A stretch of DNA of 29,790 nucleotides from a virus: IMG/VR virus record IMGVR_UViG_3300029319_006801, positions 1-29,790 of that record, one strand, 5' to 3'. The translations under genes were made by a program, and so were the position numbers. The notes beneath the pieces were generated by a model. That model was given only the letters and a program-made list of their open reading frames with translations, did no database searches and was not told the DNA's origin. Shown here one piece after another: positions 12,433 through 21,691 of this stretch; positions within the stretch are counted from its first letter, which is position 1, and each line of letters begins with the position of its first letter.

Positions 12433-13278
12433 TTAAAAAAATAATTTACTTGCAACTCTCGTTGCCAATCCTCCTGACACCACTCCTCCTATTGCCTGTT
12501 GAGTTCTTGGTGATAAACCTGAAATGGCTCTACCACCTAATGAAGCCGTTGCAGCACCTAAACCTGTTCTTGCAAAGAAACCACCTAATCTAGGTTTAGC
12601 AGACGACTCAATCTCGTTAAATGATTGATCTTGAAAATATTTGTAATCAAATACTACATTTAATCTTACTACATCATTAGAAGACCAATCTAGTTGTAAA
12701 TCTTGAATAGTTCTTGGATATGCTTCTTGCAATGAACAATTATATACTTCTTTTAATCCTTCTCTTCCTCCTACTTCAGAGAAACAATGTATCGTCATTT
12801 GACAAGTAAATTCATCCATATAATTTAAATCTTTTGTTCCATGTTCAGTTGATAAATCACCTCTTGCTCTATGTGGACCTATAATTAAATCTTGCCACAA
12901 CTCAAAGAAAATTTTCTCACTATAATCTTCCGACATAATAAATGTAGCATCTACAGGTTGATAAACTGCATTTGTTGGATATTCTCTTACTAATCCATAG
13001 TTACCTTCTTTGTAAGGTGAAGTAACTATAATTCTTCCGGGTAAAGAAACTCTCTCACATCTAAAAGCTAAATTTGTAATACCTTCACTTTCCCAAGCTA
13101 CAAATCTATTTTTTTTATCTTCTTGAAATGCTTTACCAATGTTATTGTTTAACCTTTTACCCATTGCAGTACTAGGTGCAGTAAAGGTTAACATAAAATG
13201 AGATAGTTTTGCGATACCAGTTCTATTAATAGTACCTGCAAAATTAGATCTACCGTTTGGTGTAATTTTTCCTGCCAT
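12433..13278 (-). CDS. 54: gp54-like baseplate-tail tube junction protein
   Basis: The 281-residue protein carries the tail-tube fold signature shared by gp19 and gp54: CERVSLPGRIIVTSPYKEG, YGLVREYPTNAVYQPVDATF, SEDYSEKIFFELWQDLI, with LNVVFDYKYFQDQS as the final strand. The glycine/alanine-rich C-terminal helical tail (residues 240-281) is found in gp54 and not in the shorter gp19 tube protein. gp54 polymerises on the baseplate with gp48 to start tube growth. The stop and start overlap the adjacent gene by one base. A diverged second tube protein is the alternative. Confidence 0.75.
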   Translation of the reverse strand: MAGKITPNGRSNFAGTINRTGIAKLSHFMLTFTAPSTAMGKRLNNNIGKAFQEDKKNRFVAWESEGITNLAFRCERVSLPGRIIVTSPYKEGNYGLVREYPTNAVYQPVDATFIMSEDYSEKIFFELWQDLIIGPHRARGDLSTEHGTKDLNYMDEFTCQMTIHCFSEVGGREGLKEVYNCSLQEAYPRTIQDLQLDWSSNDVVRLNVVFDYKYFQDQSFNEIESSAKPRLGGFFARTGLGAATASLGGRAISGLSPRTQQAIGGVVSGGLATRVASKLFF

Positions 13279-13898
13279 TATGCTATCATTTCTCTACTTT
13301 GTCTAAATACAAATGATTTACTTTTCTTTCTAAATCTTTCGGTTGGTAAAAATAAAGCCGTGTCCCATTGATCTGCATTTATTTTAACAAACCTACTTCT
13401 AACTCTATTAACAAGATATCTTTTAACACAAGGTTTAAAAAATCTGAACTTGCTAGCCTTATTTAGTATGTTATAACTAATTCTAATACGTGTGTCTTCA
13501 TCAAATTTTTTATCAGTAGAAACAGTATATAATGCATCCATCAATCTAGCTCTTAGTTGAGGTGGTAAGTAATGTAAATTAATTCCAAGAAAGGATCCAC
13601 CTTCTATTGCACGTGCTCTAGCAAAACCTCTTTTAAATGGAAAAATTAATGGAAACATATCATAATATGGTAAAGTATCTTTTAATTTTGGATCATAAAA
13701 AAAGTTATACATAAAACCTATTTGAGGCTGTCTAGTTAATTGAACTTTAGGTGCTGTATTTACTATTTGGTTGGGAGTTGATCCTCTTGTTTGTTCAGCT
13801 AAATTTCTAAACCAATTTCTTGCACTTCTAGTTCTAGCGGGAACTTGACCAGCTCTTACTCCTTCTTCAACTAACTTTTGATAAATGTATGCTACCAA
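13278..13898 (-). CDS. Conserved T4-like virion protein (possible gp2-equivalent)
   Basis: A basic 206-residue protein with FMYNFFYDPKLKDTLPYYD, FLGINLHYLPPQLRARLMDAL, FRFFKPCVKRYLVNRVRSRF and WDTALFLPTERF. I recall this pattern from a protein conserved in marine T4-like phages next to gp4; it has often been labelled DNA end protector (gp2) by position. In T4, gene 2 is adjacent to gene 4, which fits. The high arginine/lysine content fits DNA contact. I cannot confirm homology to T4 gp2 by eye. Confidence 0.55.
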   Translation of the reverse strand: MVAYIYQKLVEEGVRAGQVPARTRSARNWFRNLAEQTRGSTPNQIVNTAPKVQLTRQPQIGFMYNFFYDPKLKDTLPYYDMFPLIFPFKRGFARARAIEGGSFLGINLHYLPPQLRARLMDALYTVSTDKKFDEDTRIRISYNILNKASKFRFFKPCVKRYLVNRVRSRFVKINADQWDTALFLPTERFRKKSKSFVFRQSREMIA

Positions 13899-14344
13899 CT
13901 TTGTAAACCTAATTCCTTTTCTGTTATTATAACAAACTCCCAGTCTCTGTCTTCACAGAATTCTCTGGCAGCTTTCCACTTATAAGTATTTATTGCAAAT
14001 GTCTTAACTTCATTGATATATCGTTTAGTCTTTCTATTTTGTACTTTAGGTTCTTGAACTTGTTTAAATGGTTTAACTTCAACCATTCTTGTTTTTATTA
14101 AATTATTCTTATTTCTGACTTTAACAAGAAAATCTGGATAGTATCTGTGATACTTACCATCTATTGGATGTTTATATGGTATAAAAAACTCTTCACTTTG
14201 CCATTCAATAACATGATCATTATTATCAAAATAAATCATCATCTGTTTTTCCCAAGAACTACGATAAATAATATTAGTAGGATCGCCTTTGTATTTTTTA
14301 GGGTTCTTAGGTTTAAATAAACCTTTATACTTTGAAAAGATCAT
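13892..14344 (-). CDS. 4: gp4-like head completion protein with nuclease-like fold
   Basis: The 150-residue protein closely follows T4 gp4: KYKGLFKPKNPKKYKGDPTN, IIYRSSWEKQMMIYFDNN, EWQSEEFFIPYKHPIDGKYH and RYYPDFLVKV. gp4 completes the head before tail joining. Asp71 (YYPDF), Glu89 and Lys91 (MVEVKPF) form a PD-(D/E)xK arrangement like the TnsA-type endonuclease fold. It starts only 41 bases from the divergent gp48 gene and overlaps the next gene by seven bases. Confidence 0.9.
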   Translation of the reverse strand: MIFSKYKGLFKPKNPKKYKGDPTNIIYRSSWEKQMMIYFDNNDHVIEWQSEEFFIPYKHPIDGKYHRYYPDFLVKVRNKNNLIKTRMVEVKPFKQVQEPKVQNRKTKRYINEVKTFAINTYKWKAAREFCEDRDWEFVIITEKELGLQSW

Positions 14345-14384
14345 ACTGTATTTTATAATTTTATACTAAGAAAGTCAAGGAAAA
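14345..14384. promoter_or_regulatory. Divergent intergenic region between genes 4 and 48
   Basis: The 40-base AT-rich gap must hold both starts of leftward and rightward tail operons. TATAAAAT on the minus strand and TATAAT or TATACT on the plus strand are candidates, but none is a clean late box. AAGGAAAA precedes the gp48 start. Confidence 0.35.
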
Positions 14385-15389
14385 ATGGCAACTTCAACCT
14401 TCATGGAAGGAAGACAAGAAAGATCAACACAAGCAGGTACTGGTAATCCTGAAGATGATGGTCCATTAAGAAATATATTCAAAGGATTAAGTCCTGGTAG
14501 ATCATTAAACTTTCCAGTAAACATGGAAACAGTTGATCACTATGTACAGTTTGGAGCATATGCAGAACAACATTTTCCTGCAGCTGGAGTTCCAAGAGCA
14601 AATAAAAGTTTATTAGGTTCAGTTAGACTCCCAATGCCAAATCAACTTCCAGTTGCTTATGCACAAACCTATAAGAATACCGATCTAGGACCTTTAGGAG
14701 CTGCTATAACAGGTGCATTTCAAGAAAATAAAGGAGACTTTGCTGGTGCTGATATTAATACAGCAGAAGGTAGAGACAGAATAGCTGAAGCTGCATCAAA
14801 TACATATGAAGATGCATTAGAAAAATTAGGTGTATCTGGTGCTGGAGCTATGTTGCTTCAAGCTGCAACAGAAGGTGGTGCTATAGCTGGTGCAGCTGGA
14901 GGTGGAGTGGCAGGTGCTGCTATTGGAGCAGGACTAGCAAAAGGAGTTGAAGGTATAGCAGCTGCAGCTGGTAAAGCAGTTAATCCACATATGGCAGTAA
15001 TTTATGAAAGACCTCAGTTTAGAAAGTTTCAATTTACATATAATTTAAGACCAAAAAATCAAGAAGAGAGCGTTGTTTTAAATAAAATGATATTTTTCTT
15101 TAAATTTTATGGTGCACCTTCTATAGAAAAAGGATCACATTTTATTAATTATCCAAATCAATTTAAGATTCATTTTAAACATAATGATTTTTTATTTAAA
15201 CTTGGAGATTGTGTTTTAGATAATGTTTCAGTTGATTATCATGGTGAAGGAACACCATTATATTATGATGCAACAGCAACTTCTCAATCAGGTAGAAAGT
15301 TTAAAGCACCAGCCAATATTCAACTTAACTTAGACTTTACTGAAACAGTTATTGTTACTAAAGATGATATTGAAAAGAAAGGTAGATAA
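14385..15389 (+). CDS. 48: gp48-like baseplate tail tube cap
   Basis: The 334-residue protein has a low-complexity polar start (residues 1-50), a glycine/alanine-rich hydrophobic middle (about 165-205) and a C-terminal tail-tube-like domain: FRKFQFTYNLRPKNQEESVV, LNKMIFFFKFYGAPS, then FKLGDCVLDNVSVDYHGEGT. T4 gp48 has the same two-part plan and caps the baseplate for tube assembly. It opens a run of baseplate genes whose starts and stops abut or overlap by one base. Confidence 0.8.
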   Translation: MATSTFMEGRQERSTQAGTGNPEDDGPLRNIFKGLSPGRSLNFPVNMETVDHYVQFGAYAEQHFPAAGVPRANKSLLGSVRLPMPNQLPVAYAQTYKNTDLGPLGAAITGAFQENKGDFAGADINTAEGRDRIAEAASNTYEDALEKLGVSGAGAMLLQAATEGGAIAGAAGGGVAGAAIGAGLAKGVEGIAAAAGKAVNPHMAVIYERPQFRKFQFTYNLRPKNQEESVVLNKMIFFFKFYGAPSIEKGSHFINYPNQFKIHFKHNDFLFKLGDCVLDNVSVDYHGEGTPLYYDATATSQSGRKFKAPANIQLNLDFTETVIVTKDDIEKKGR

Positions 15390-15967
15390 TGAGTTTTTAT
15401 TTTAGACCATTTCCAAAAATAAATTATGATATAAAGAAAAACAATTCACCTTTATTGTTGACCGATATTACTAAAAGATATAAGATAAGAGATATACTTC
15501 AACAAAAGGCAGCAATATATTACAATTATACTGTTAGAGATGGAGATAGACCAGACTTGATTGCATTTAAATATTATGGAGATGAAACATTAGATTGGTT
15601 AATATTTCTTTGTAATAATATGATGGATCCTTATTATGATTGGCCACTTGATTATAGAAAATTTACTGCTTATATGAAATCATTATATGGAAGTGTTGAT
15701 GTAGCAAAATCAACAGTGTTTGAATATAGAAAAATTTTAAATGAACAATCAACACTTATTGATGGAACAGTTGTACCAAAAAGAACTGTTGTAATAGATT
15801 TAAATACTTATAATAGTTTATCAACTAGTGTTCGTGAAGAAATAGATGCATATCAATATTATGAAGAATTGAATGATGCTAAACGTGAAATAAAATTACT
15901 TGATGAAAGGTTTGTTCCAGATATCATAACAGAAGTAGAAGCAATATTCAGTGAAAATTATAACTAA
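15389..15967 (+). CDS. 53: gp53-like baseplate wedge protein
   Basis: A 192-residue protein matching the gp53 family: MSFYFRPFPKINYDI, KRYKIRDILQQKAAIYYNYT, then the LysM-like section VRDGDRPDLIAFKYYGDETL-DWLIFLCNNMMDPYYDWPL. gp53 clips neighbouring baseplate wedges together around the hub. T4 also has gene 53 beside 4, 48 and 5. Starts at the last base of the gp48 stop. Confidence 0.92.
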   Translation: MSFYFRPFPKINYDIKKNNSPLLLTDITKRYKIRDILQQKAAIYYNYTVRDGDRPDLIAFKYYGDETLDWLIFLCNNMMDPYYDWPLDYRKFTAYMKSLYGSVDVAKSTVFEYRKILNEQSTLIDGTVVPKRTVVIDLNTYNSLSTSVREEIDAYQYYEELNDAKREIKLLDERFVPDIITEVEAIFSENYN

Positions 15968-17607
15968 TGTCTCAAGAAATAGTAACAAGAGCACATGAGT
16001 TTGCTCCAAATTATCAGTTTGTTATAACAAACTTTGAAGAAAAGGTTATTGATATAACTACCTTAGTTCAAAGTTTTAACATTTATGAAGATTTATTTAA
16101 AAACGTTACTAGCTGTGATATCATTATTGCAGATGCAATGGGTCTTATAGATGGTCTTCCTATTGTAGGAGATGAATACATTACACTTTCTTATAGGTCA
16201 GCAGGTTTTAAAACAGCTAAAGAAAATACAGACTCAACAGAACCACTTAAAGATCTTGATCCTGAATCTCCAGGAACTCAAATAGAATTTACAAACAGAA
16301 TTAGATCATTTCGTGTTTATAAAATAGGAAAAAGAGTTGAGTCATCTGAAAGACAACAAAACTATGTTCTACATTGTGTTGATGATCATATGTTATTAAA
16401 CGAAATGATGGATATTAATCAAAGTTTTGTTGGTCAAAATTGTATAGAAGCTGCAAGAGATTTGTGGAAAAGTAATTTTGTTGATACAGATGAAGACTTT
16501 AGACCATACAATAAACTTCCAAAACTATATGGGATCGGAACCAATGATGTCATAAAATCTAAAAATAGTTCTTCTTATATTGCTCCTGGATTAACACCAT
16601 TTGAAGTTATAACATATCTCAAAGAAGAAGCACAACATGAAGTATCAACTAATGTAAGTGATTATGTTTTTTATCAAGATTTATTTGGATTTCATTTAAC
16701 AACTATTACTGAATTAAAAAATAGAGAACCTGTAGCAAGTTTTTATGTCCAAGATCCAGGAATAGAACCTAAATCTGCACCTACATTTACTGATGATGGA
16801 GAATCTTATCCAGTCATATTAAGAACTATAGTTTCATATGATGTAAAAAAAACATTTGACACTGTAAATAATTTAGGTATAGGATTATATGGTAATAGAG
16901 TTGCAGCTATAGATTTACTAACAAAAAGATTTGACGAGAAGACATTTTCATATATTGAATCAGCTGATCAACTATCACCTATGGATGTTGGTAGAATAAA
17001 TTCAGCTGATACTTTTTTTAAAAATTCAGGATCAACACATACAAGATATATAACTTCTGAATTGTCTACTTCTTCAGTTCCAACAGGTGAAGCAACACAA
17101 TTTAATTTATCTAAACAATATGAAAAAGCAAATGAATATTTGTATCCAGTTGGTGGTGGAGATAAAGAATCTGGAACTATAAAAAACTCTGAAGCTAATG
17201 AAAGACTAAGTGATATTAAAAGTGGTGATCCAAAAGTAGCCAACCCAAGAATAAAACATGAATTATTAAATAGAAGAATTTCAGGCAAAGCTATTTTAGA
17301 TAATATAATGATATCATTTGTTGTTCCAGGTAATAGTGATCTAACAGTTGGACAAACCATATATGTTTACCTACCACAAAACTTAGGTGATCCTAAAAAC
17401 ACTAGGTATCAATTATTATTTGGCACAGATAAACCAGGTAAACAAATACACGTTCCAAAATTTTTAATAACCAGTTTAAGACAAACATTTCAACAAGGAC
17501 AGAGTAGTTACAATACAGTAATTTCAGCTATCAAAGATAGTTATGGAGATCCAGTTGAAGTCATTAGAGAAAAGTCATTAAAGACAAAGGAAGAAAGTAG
17601 AACATAA
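15967..17607 (+). CDS. gp27-like baseplate hub protein
   Basis: The 546-residue protein begins with a beta-rich domain (YQFVITNFEEKVIDITTLVQSFNIYEDLF; DIIIADAMGLIDGLPIVGDEYITL) typical of phage hub proteins of the gp27/gpD type. It has mixed domains through the middle and a C-terminal domain with VVPGNSDLTVGQTIYVYLPQ and FLITSLRQTFQQGQSSYNTV. gp27 forms the trimeric ring onto which gp5 docks; this gene lies directly before gp5, which supports the call. T4 gp27 is shorter (391 residues), so extra domains are present. Confidence 0.65.
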   Translation: MSQEIVTRAHEFAPNYQFVITNFEEKVIDITTLVQSFNIYEDLFKNVTSCDIIIADAMGLIDGLPIVGDEYITLSYRSAGFKTAKENTDSTEPLKDLDPESPGTQIEFTNRIRSFRVYKIGKRVESSERQQNYVLHCVDDHMLLNEMMDINQSFVGQNCIEAARDLWKSNFVDTDEDFRPYNKLPKLYGIGTNDVIKSKNSSSYIAPGLTPFEVITYLKEEAQHEVSTNVSDYVFYQDLFGFHLTTITELKNREPVASFYVQDPGIEPKSAPTFTDDGESYPVILRTIVSYDVKKTFDTVNNLGIGLYGNRVAAIDLLTKRFDEKTFSYIESADQLSPMDVGRINSADTFFKNSGSTHTRYITSELSTSSVPTGEATQFNLSKQYEKANEYLYPVGGGDKESGTIKNSEANERLSDIKSGDPKVANPRIKHELLNRRISGKAILDNIMISFVVPGNSDLTVGQTIYVYLPQNLGDPKNTRYQLLFGTDKPGKQIHVPKFLITSLRQTFQQGQSSYNTVISAIKDSYGDPVEVIREKSLKTKEESRT

Positions 17608-18707
17608 TGAGTAATAAAACATTTGATAGAGATTACTTAGGATTAAATGGATTTGTCTGGTTTATTGGTGTTGTTGAAGATATTATGGATCCATTAAAGA
17701 CTGGAAGAGTTAAAGTTAGATGTTATGATTGGCACGTTCCAAATAAAGGAACTATTCCAACAAAAGATTTACCTTGGGCTCAAGTTATGATGCCAGCTAA
17801 TAATCCATCTACATCAGGTATAGGAACTTCACCTAATGGTTTAAAACAAGGAAGTTGGGTATTAGGTTTTTTCTTAGATGGCGAGTTTGCTCAACGTCCT
17901 ATGATATTAGGATCCATTCCTGGTATTCCAAGTTATAAAGCTGATGAAAATACAAAGAATGTTGGGTTTAATGATCCAGAAGGAAGGTATCCAACAGTTG
18001 CACATGAACCAGATACAAATAGATTAGCACGAAATGATGCTAACAATGCTCACAGTGTAATATCTTCAAAAAATGATGGAAGATCATTATCTGTGCCAAC
18101 AGCATTAATGGATCCAGCTGGTAAACATTGGGAAACAGATTATTCATGGAATGAACCTGCTAGTGCATATGCAGCAGTCTATCCTAATAATCATGTATTT
18201 GCAACACAGTCAGGCCATATAAAAGAATATGATGATACAACTCATAATGAAAGAATACATGAGTATCATAAAACAGGAACTTTTTATGAAATAGATAAAG
18301 CTGGAGTTAAAACTACTAGAATAGTTGCAAATAATTATACTATTGTAGCAGGTGATGATAATGTTCATATTAAAGGTATTTGTAATCTAACTATTGATAG
18401 TCATTGTCACACTTACATAAAAGGAAACTGGAAAGTACAAGTTAATGGAAACAAATATGAAACTATTCATGGTAACAATGTTATAACTGTACATAAAAAT
18501 CAAACAGAAACTTGTAATGTAAACTTTATACAAAGTGTCGGTGGAACAAAAGGAACAACTGTAACTGGATCAGTTTCTGAAACTTATAATTCAAGTAAAT
18601 CTGAGTCAGTTTCAAGTAGTGTATCTGAAACTTATGGTAGTCAAACAACTAGAGCAAGTGGTGATGTTGAAATATATGGTGATGAAATACATTTAAATAA
18701 GGAATAG
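17607..18707 (+). CDS. 5: gp5-like spike protein without lysozyme domain
   Basis: The N-terminal OB-fold (FVWFIGVVEDIMDPLKTGRV; LPWAQVMMPANNPSTSGIGT; GSWVLGFFLDGEFAQRPMIL) is shared by T4 gp5 and VgrG. The last 150 residues are a repeat-rich beta-helix (DNVHIKGICNLTIDSHCHTY, KWKVQVNGN-type repeats, then serine-rich SESVSSSVSETYGS repeats) forming the trimeric membrane-piercing needle. T4 gp5 has 575 residues with a lysozyme domain between these parts. Here the protein has 366 and no lysozyme sequence, so peptidoglycan is breached by other means. The PAAR tip gene follows. Confidence 0.9.
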   Translation: MSNKTFDRDYLGLNGFVWFIGVVEDIMDPLKTGRVKVRCYDWHVPNKGTIPTKDLPWAQVMMPANNPSTSGIGTSPNGLKQGSWVLGFFLDGEFAQRPMILGSIPGIPSYKADENTKNVGFNDPEGRYPTVAHEPDTNRLARNDANNAHSVISSKNDGRSLSVPTALMDPAGKHWETDYSWNEPASAYAAVYPNNHVFATQSGHIKEYDDTTHNERIHEYHKTGTFYEIDKAGVKTTRIVANNYTIVAGDDNVHIKGICNLTIDSHCHTYIKGNWKVQVNGNKYETIHGNNVITVHKNQTETCNVNFIQSVGGTKGTTVTGSVSETYNSSKSESVSSSVSETYGSQTTRASGDVEIYGDEIHLNKE

Positions 18708-18708
18708 T

Positions 18709-18915
18709 ATGAAAGGATCATATAGAGTAAAAATGTTCGATAGAAGTATTATTGAATATGATAACTATAATGATATACCAGATAAGTTTTATAGATTATT
18801 AAAATATAATCCAGAATATCCACCTACACCACATAGTGAAGAAGATCATAAAATGATAGAAGAATTTGATAAAAAATTACATGAACTATTAAGGAGAGAG
18901 TCAAATGGCGAGTAA
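18709..18915 (+). CDS. Hypothetical protein, 68 aa
   Basis: A charged small protein (begins MKGSYRVKMFDRSIIEYDNY) between the spike gene and the tip gene. Basic and aromatic N-terminal half and an acidic helical C-terminal half (KMIEEFDKKLHELLRRE). Its end overlaps the PAAR gene by 11 bases. Position suggests a baseplate or spike assembly factor; no family recognised. Confidence 0.6.
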   Translation: MKGSYRVKMFDRSIIEYDNYNDIPDKFYRLLKYNPEYPPTPHSEEDHKMIEEFDKKLHELLRRESNGE

Positions 18916-19198
18916 GGCAGTAACAAGAGAAGGTGATAAGGACGTTACTCATTGTTCAACACCAGCAAGAGATCAACATTCACCTGATGTATTTGTTAAT
19001 AATATAGGTGTATCAAGACAAGGAGATAACAATACTGTACATTTATTACCAGGATTACCTTGTCCATCACATGCAGCACCAATAGCTACTGGATCCACCA
19101 CTGTTTTTATTAATGGAAAAGGATGTGGTCGTATAGGAGATGCAATATCATCTTGTACTTCAGTTGCTGAAGGTTCTGATAACGTATTCGCTGGTTAA
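18905..19198 (+). CDS. PAAR-repeat spike tip protein (gp5.4-like)
   Basis: The 97-residue protein has PAAR-type features: KAVTREGDKDVTHCSTPARD, VFVNNIGVSRQGDN, HLLPGLPCPSHAAPIATGST, VFINGKGCGRIGDAI and SEGSDNVFAG-type ending. PAAR proteins cap the beta-helical spike of T4 phage and type VI secretion with a metal-bound sharp point; the histidines and cysteines here are likely metal ligands. It follows the gp5 gene, as expected. Confidence 0.92.
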   Translation: MASKAVTREGDKDVTHCSTPARDQHSPDVFVNNIGVSRQGDNNTVHLLPGLPCPSHAAPIATGSTTVFINGKGCGRIGDAISSCTSVAEGSDNVFAG

Positions 19199-19201
19199 AC
19201 A

Positions 19202-19209
19202 CATAAATA
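19202..19209 (+). promoter_or_regulatory. Late-promoter-like box CATAAATA
   Basis: The box lies 18 bases before the start of the H1-like gene and just after the PAAR gene stop, with AAGGAG between. It probably drives the H1-like gene and the gp25-gp6 operon late. Confidence 0.5.
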
Positions 19210-19227
19210 ATGTAAAAGGAGATAATT

Positions 19228-19398
19228 ATGGATATACATGAAACTTTAGTAAGTCTTTTCAATACTTATACTAATGAAAATGAAAAGGCTGTATCAGGAA
19301 ATAAAAGCGCCGGTACTAGAGCTCGAAAAGCATTGAGTGAGATTTCGAAACTATGTAAAGATAGACGCAAAGAAATCCAAGATATGAAAAATAATTAG
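19228..19398 (+). CDS. Histone H1-like (Hc1-type) small protein
   Basis: ATG 19228 lies behind AAGGAGATA. The 56-residue product (ending TAG at 19396) has the pattern K-SAGTRARKALSEISKLCKDR followed by RKEIQ. This is typical of the Hc1/histone-H1-like family (PF07432) and of small conserved genes next to gp25 in marine T4-like phages. It is basic in the C-terminal half. Nucleoid or phage DNA binding is the family inference, but a virion-assembly role is equally possible from its position in the baseplate operon. Confidence 0.7.
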   Translation: MDIHETLVSLFNTYTNENEKAVSGNKSAGTRARKALSEISKLCKDRRKEIQDMKNN

Positions 19399-19406
19399 GA
19401 GATAAA

Positions 19407-19808
19407 GTGTCAGTAATCAAAAATGTTGTTTATAGAGATGTTGATTTACTATTCGATAAACATCCTGTTACAAGAAAAATTAATACTCTTACAAATAATG
19501 CTGCTATTTCAAGAGCACTTAAAACATTAGTATTAACTGACAAAGGTGAAAGACCATATCAACCTTTTCTAGGTGGAAATATTAGATCTAGATTATTTGA
19601 TCTAGCTAGCAATGGTCTTCAAATAGAATCTGATATTCAAGCTGATATAGAGGATGTTATAAGAGAATATGAACCAAGAGCTGAACTAATAGATGTTTTT
19701 GTTAACTCAAATATAGATGCAAATTCAATAGATGTTACAATTAAATTTAGAGCAGTTAATCAAACTGATCCAGAAGTAGTCAGTTTCTTTTTAACAAGGG
19801 TTAGATAA
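19407..19808 (+). CDS. 25: gp25-like baseplate wedge protein
   Basis: The 133-residue protein carries the gp25 (GPW_gp25) pattern: LKTLVLTDKGERPYQPFLGG, NIRSRLFDLAS, then VIREYEPRAELIDVFVN. gp25 forms the wedge core with gp6 and gp7 and seeds sheath assembly. It starts with GTG 19407 behind AGGAGATAAA, and its stop abuts the gp6 start by one base. Confidence 0.93.
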   Translation: MSVIKNVVYRDVDLLFDKHPVTRKINTLTNNAAISRALKTLVLTDKGERPYQPFLGGNIRSRLFDLASNGLQIESDIQADIEDVIREYEPRAELIDVFVNSNIDANSIDVTIKFRAVNQTDPEVVSFFLTRVR

Positions 19809-21691
19809 TGGCTAAAGCAAATAGTGCAATAAGAGTTACTGATCTTAACTTTAATAGTATAAAGACTAATCTTAAAAATTTTTTAAGAAGTAAACCAGAG
19901 TTTACTGATTATGACTTTGAAGGAAGCGCTTTATCTAATATTATAGACCTGTTATCATACAACACATATTATAATGCAATATATGTTAACATGGTTGGTA
20001 ATGAAATGTTTCTTGATAGTGCTCAAGTTAGAAACAATGTAGTTGCAAGAGCTAAAATGTTAGGATATACTCCTACATCAGCTAGAGGATCTTCTGCAAC
20101 ACTTAATCTAACTGTAACACCATCTACTAATTTAACTAGTGTTACTGTTGCTTCAAATACATTGTTTACTTCAACCATAGATGGAATACAATATAAGTTT
20201 ACAACTAGACAGCCATATGTTTTACTTCAATCTACTGGATATACAAGTAATACTATTTCAATTAAAGAAGGTGAACCAATAACACAAAGATTTACTGTTA
20301 ATACAAATAATGATGGTCAAAGATTTGTATTAGGTAATCCAAATATAGATACAACGACTATTAAAATAAGAATTCAAACAAGTTCTTCTAATACTTCATT
20401 AAGAACTTTTACTGAAGCAAGTAATTTAGTTGATGTATCAGCTAATAGTAATGTTTATTTCATACAAGAAAATGAAAATGGAAAATATGAATTATTATTT
20501 GGTGATGGAGTACTTGGTACTGCATTAGATAATGGTAATATAGTAATCGCAGACTATAATGTTGTAAATGGTTCAATAACTAATGGAGCAAATAATTTTG
20601 TTTCACCTTCTTCTATTGGTGGACAAGCATCATTTACAGTATCAGTAGCCAACTCAGCTTTTGGAGGTGCAAATGCAGAATCTATTCCAAGTATTAAGTT
20701 TAATGCACCTAAAAGTTTTCAAAGACAAAACAGAGCAGTTATTAAAAATGATTATGCAAGAACTATTTTAGCTGAAGCTCCAGATATTCAAGCAGTTAGT
20801 GTATGGGGTGGTGAAGATAATGATCCTCCAATATATGGAAAAGTTTATATAGCTGCTAAACCTAATGGTGGTAATTTATTATCTGATCAAAGAAAGTCAG
20901 AGTTAGTTACTTTACTTCAGTCTAAAAATGTTGTAACTATATCACCAACGTTTGTTGATGCTACATTTCTATATGTTGTTCCAAGAATTACAGTAAGATA
21001 TGATGTAGGACAAACTACTTTAACAGCAGGATCAATATCAGATAAAGTTTCAACAGCAGTTGTAAACTTTGAAACATCTAATTTAAGTTTATTTGATAGA
21101 AAATTTAGAGAAAGTGATTTTATCAATGATGTTGTTTCAAGTGATACAAGTATATTGGGTGCTAATATAACATATTCAATGATGAAAAGATTTACTCCTA
21201 ATCAAAACATTACAACTTCATATAGTATTGCATTTAATAATAGTATTTCAAATCCACATGCAGGACATTATGGAGCTGTATCAAGTACTTCATTTACTTT
21301 TCAAAATCAAACATGTTTCTTAGATGATGATGGTAATGGAATATTAAGAATTTATTATTTAGATTCTCAAAATAACAAAACTTACTTGAACACTTCTGCT
21401 GGAACAGTTAACTATAGTTCAGGATTAGTTGTAATCAAAAGTGTTATTATAACAAGCTCCAGTACTATTGAAGTTAATGCTAAACCAGCTATCAATGATA
21501 TTAGTCCTGCTAGAAATATGATTTTATTAATCTCAAAAGCCTCTATTGATATAGTAAACGATTCAACTGGTGTTACAGAATCTAGTGTTTCAAATGTTAC
21601 TACAGCAGGAACAACAGAAACTATAACAAGTGAAACAGCAAGAATCTTATCTACAGGATCAACAGGTGGTGTAACTAATCTGGTGTACTAA
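19808..21691 (+). CDS. 6: gp6-like baseplate wedge protein
   Basis: The 627-residue protein has the baseplate J/gp6 N-terminus: FEGSALSNIIDLLSYNTYYN, AIYVNMVGNEMFLDSAQVRN, NVVARAKMLGYTPTSARGSS. Mid-protein RAVIKNDYARTILAEAPDIQAVSVWGGED and KVYIAAKP are also family features. gp6 dimers join wedges into the inner baseplate ring. T4 gp6 has 660 residues. Gene order gp25-gp6 is conserved. Confidence 0.93.
   Translation: MAKANSAIRVTDLNFNSIKTNLKNFLRSKPEFTDYDFEGSALSNIIDLLSYNTYYNAIYVNMVGNEMFLDSAQVRNNVVARAKMLGYTPTSARGSSATLNLTVTPSTNLTSVTVASNTLFTSTIDGIQYKFTTRQPYVLLQSTGYTSNTISIKEGEPITQRFTVNTNNDGQRFVLGNPNIDTTTIKIRIQTSSSNTSLRTFTEASNLVDVSANSNVYFIQENENGKYELLFGDGVLGTALDNGNIVIADYNVVNGSITNGANNFVSPSSIGGQASFTVSVANSAFGGANAESIPSIKFNAPKSFQRQNRAVIKNDYARTILAEAPDIQAVSVWGGEDNDPPIYGKVYIAAKPNGGNLLSDQRKSELVTLLQSKNVVTISPTFVDATFLYVVPRITVRYDVGQTTLTAGSISDKVSTAVVNFETSNLSLFDRKFRESDFINDVVSSDTSILGANITYSMMKRFTPNQNITTSYSIAFNNSISNPHAGHYGAVSSTSFTFQNQTCFLDDDGNGILRIYYLDSQNNKTYLNTSAGTVNYSSGLVVIKSVIITSSSTIEVNAKPAINDISPARNMILLISKASIDIVNDSTGVTESSVSNVTTAGTTETITSETARILSTGSTGGVTNLVY

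Noticed and set aside
16968-17360. 130-codon minus-strand open frame
   Set aside because: Antisense to the well-supported hub gene; no ribosome site or promoter.
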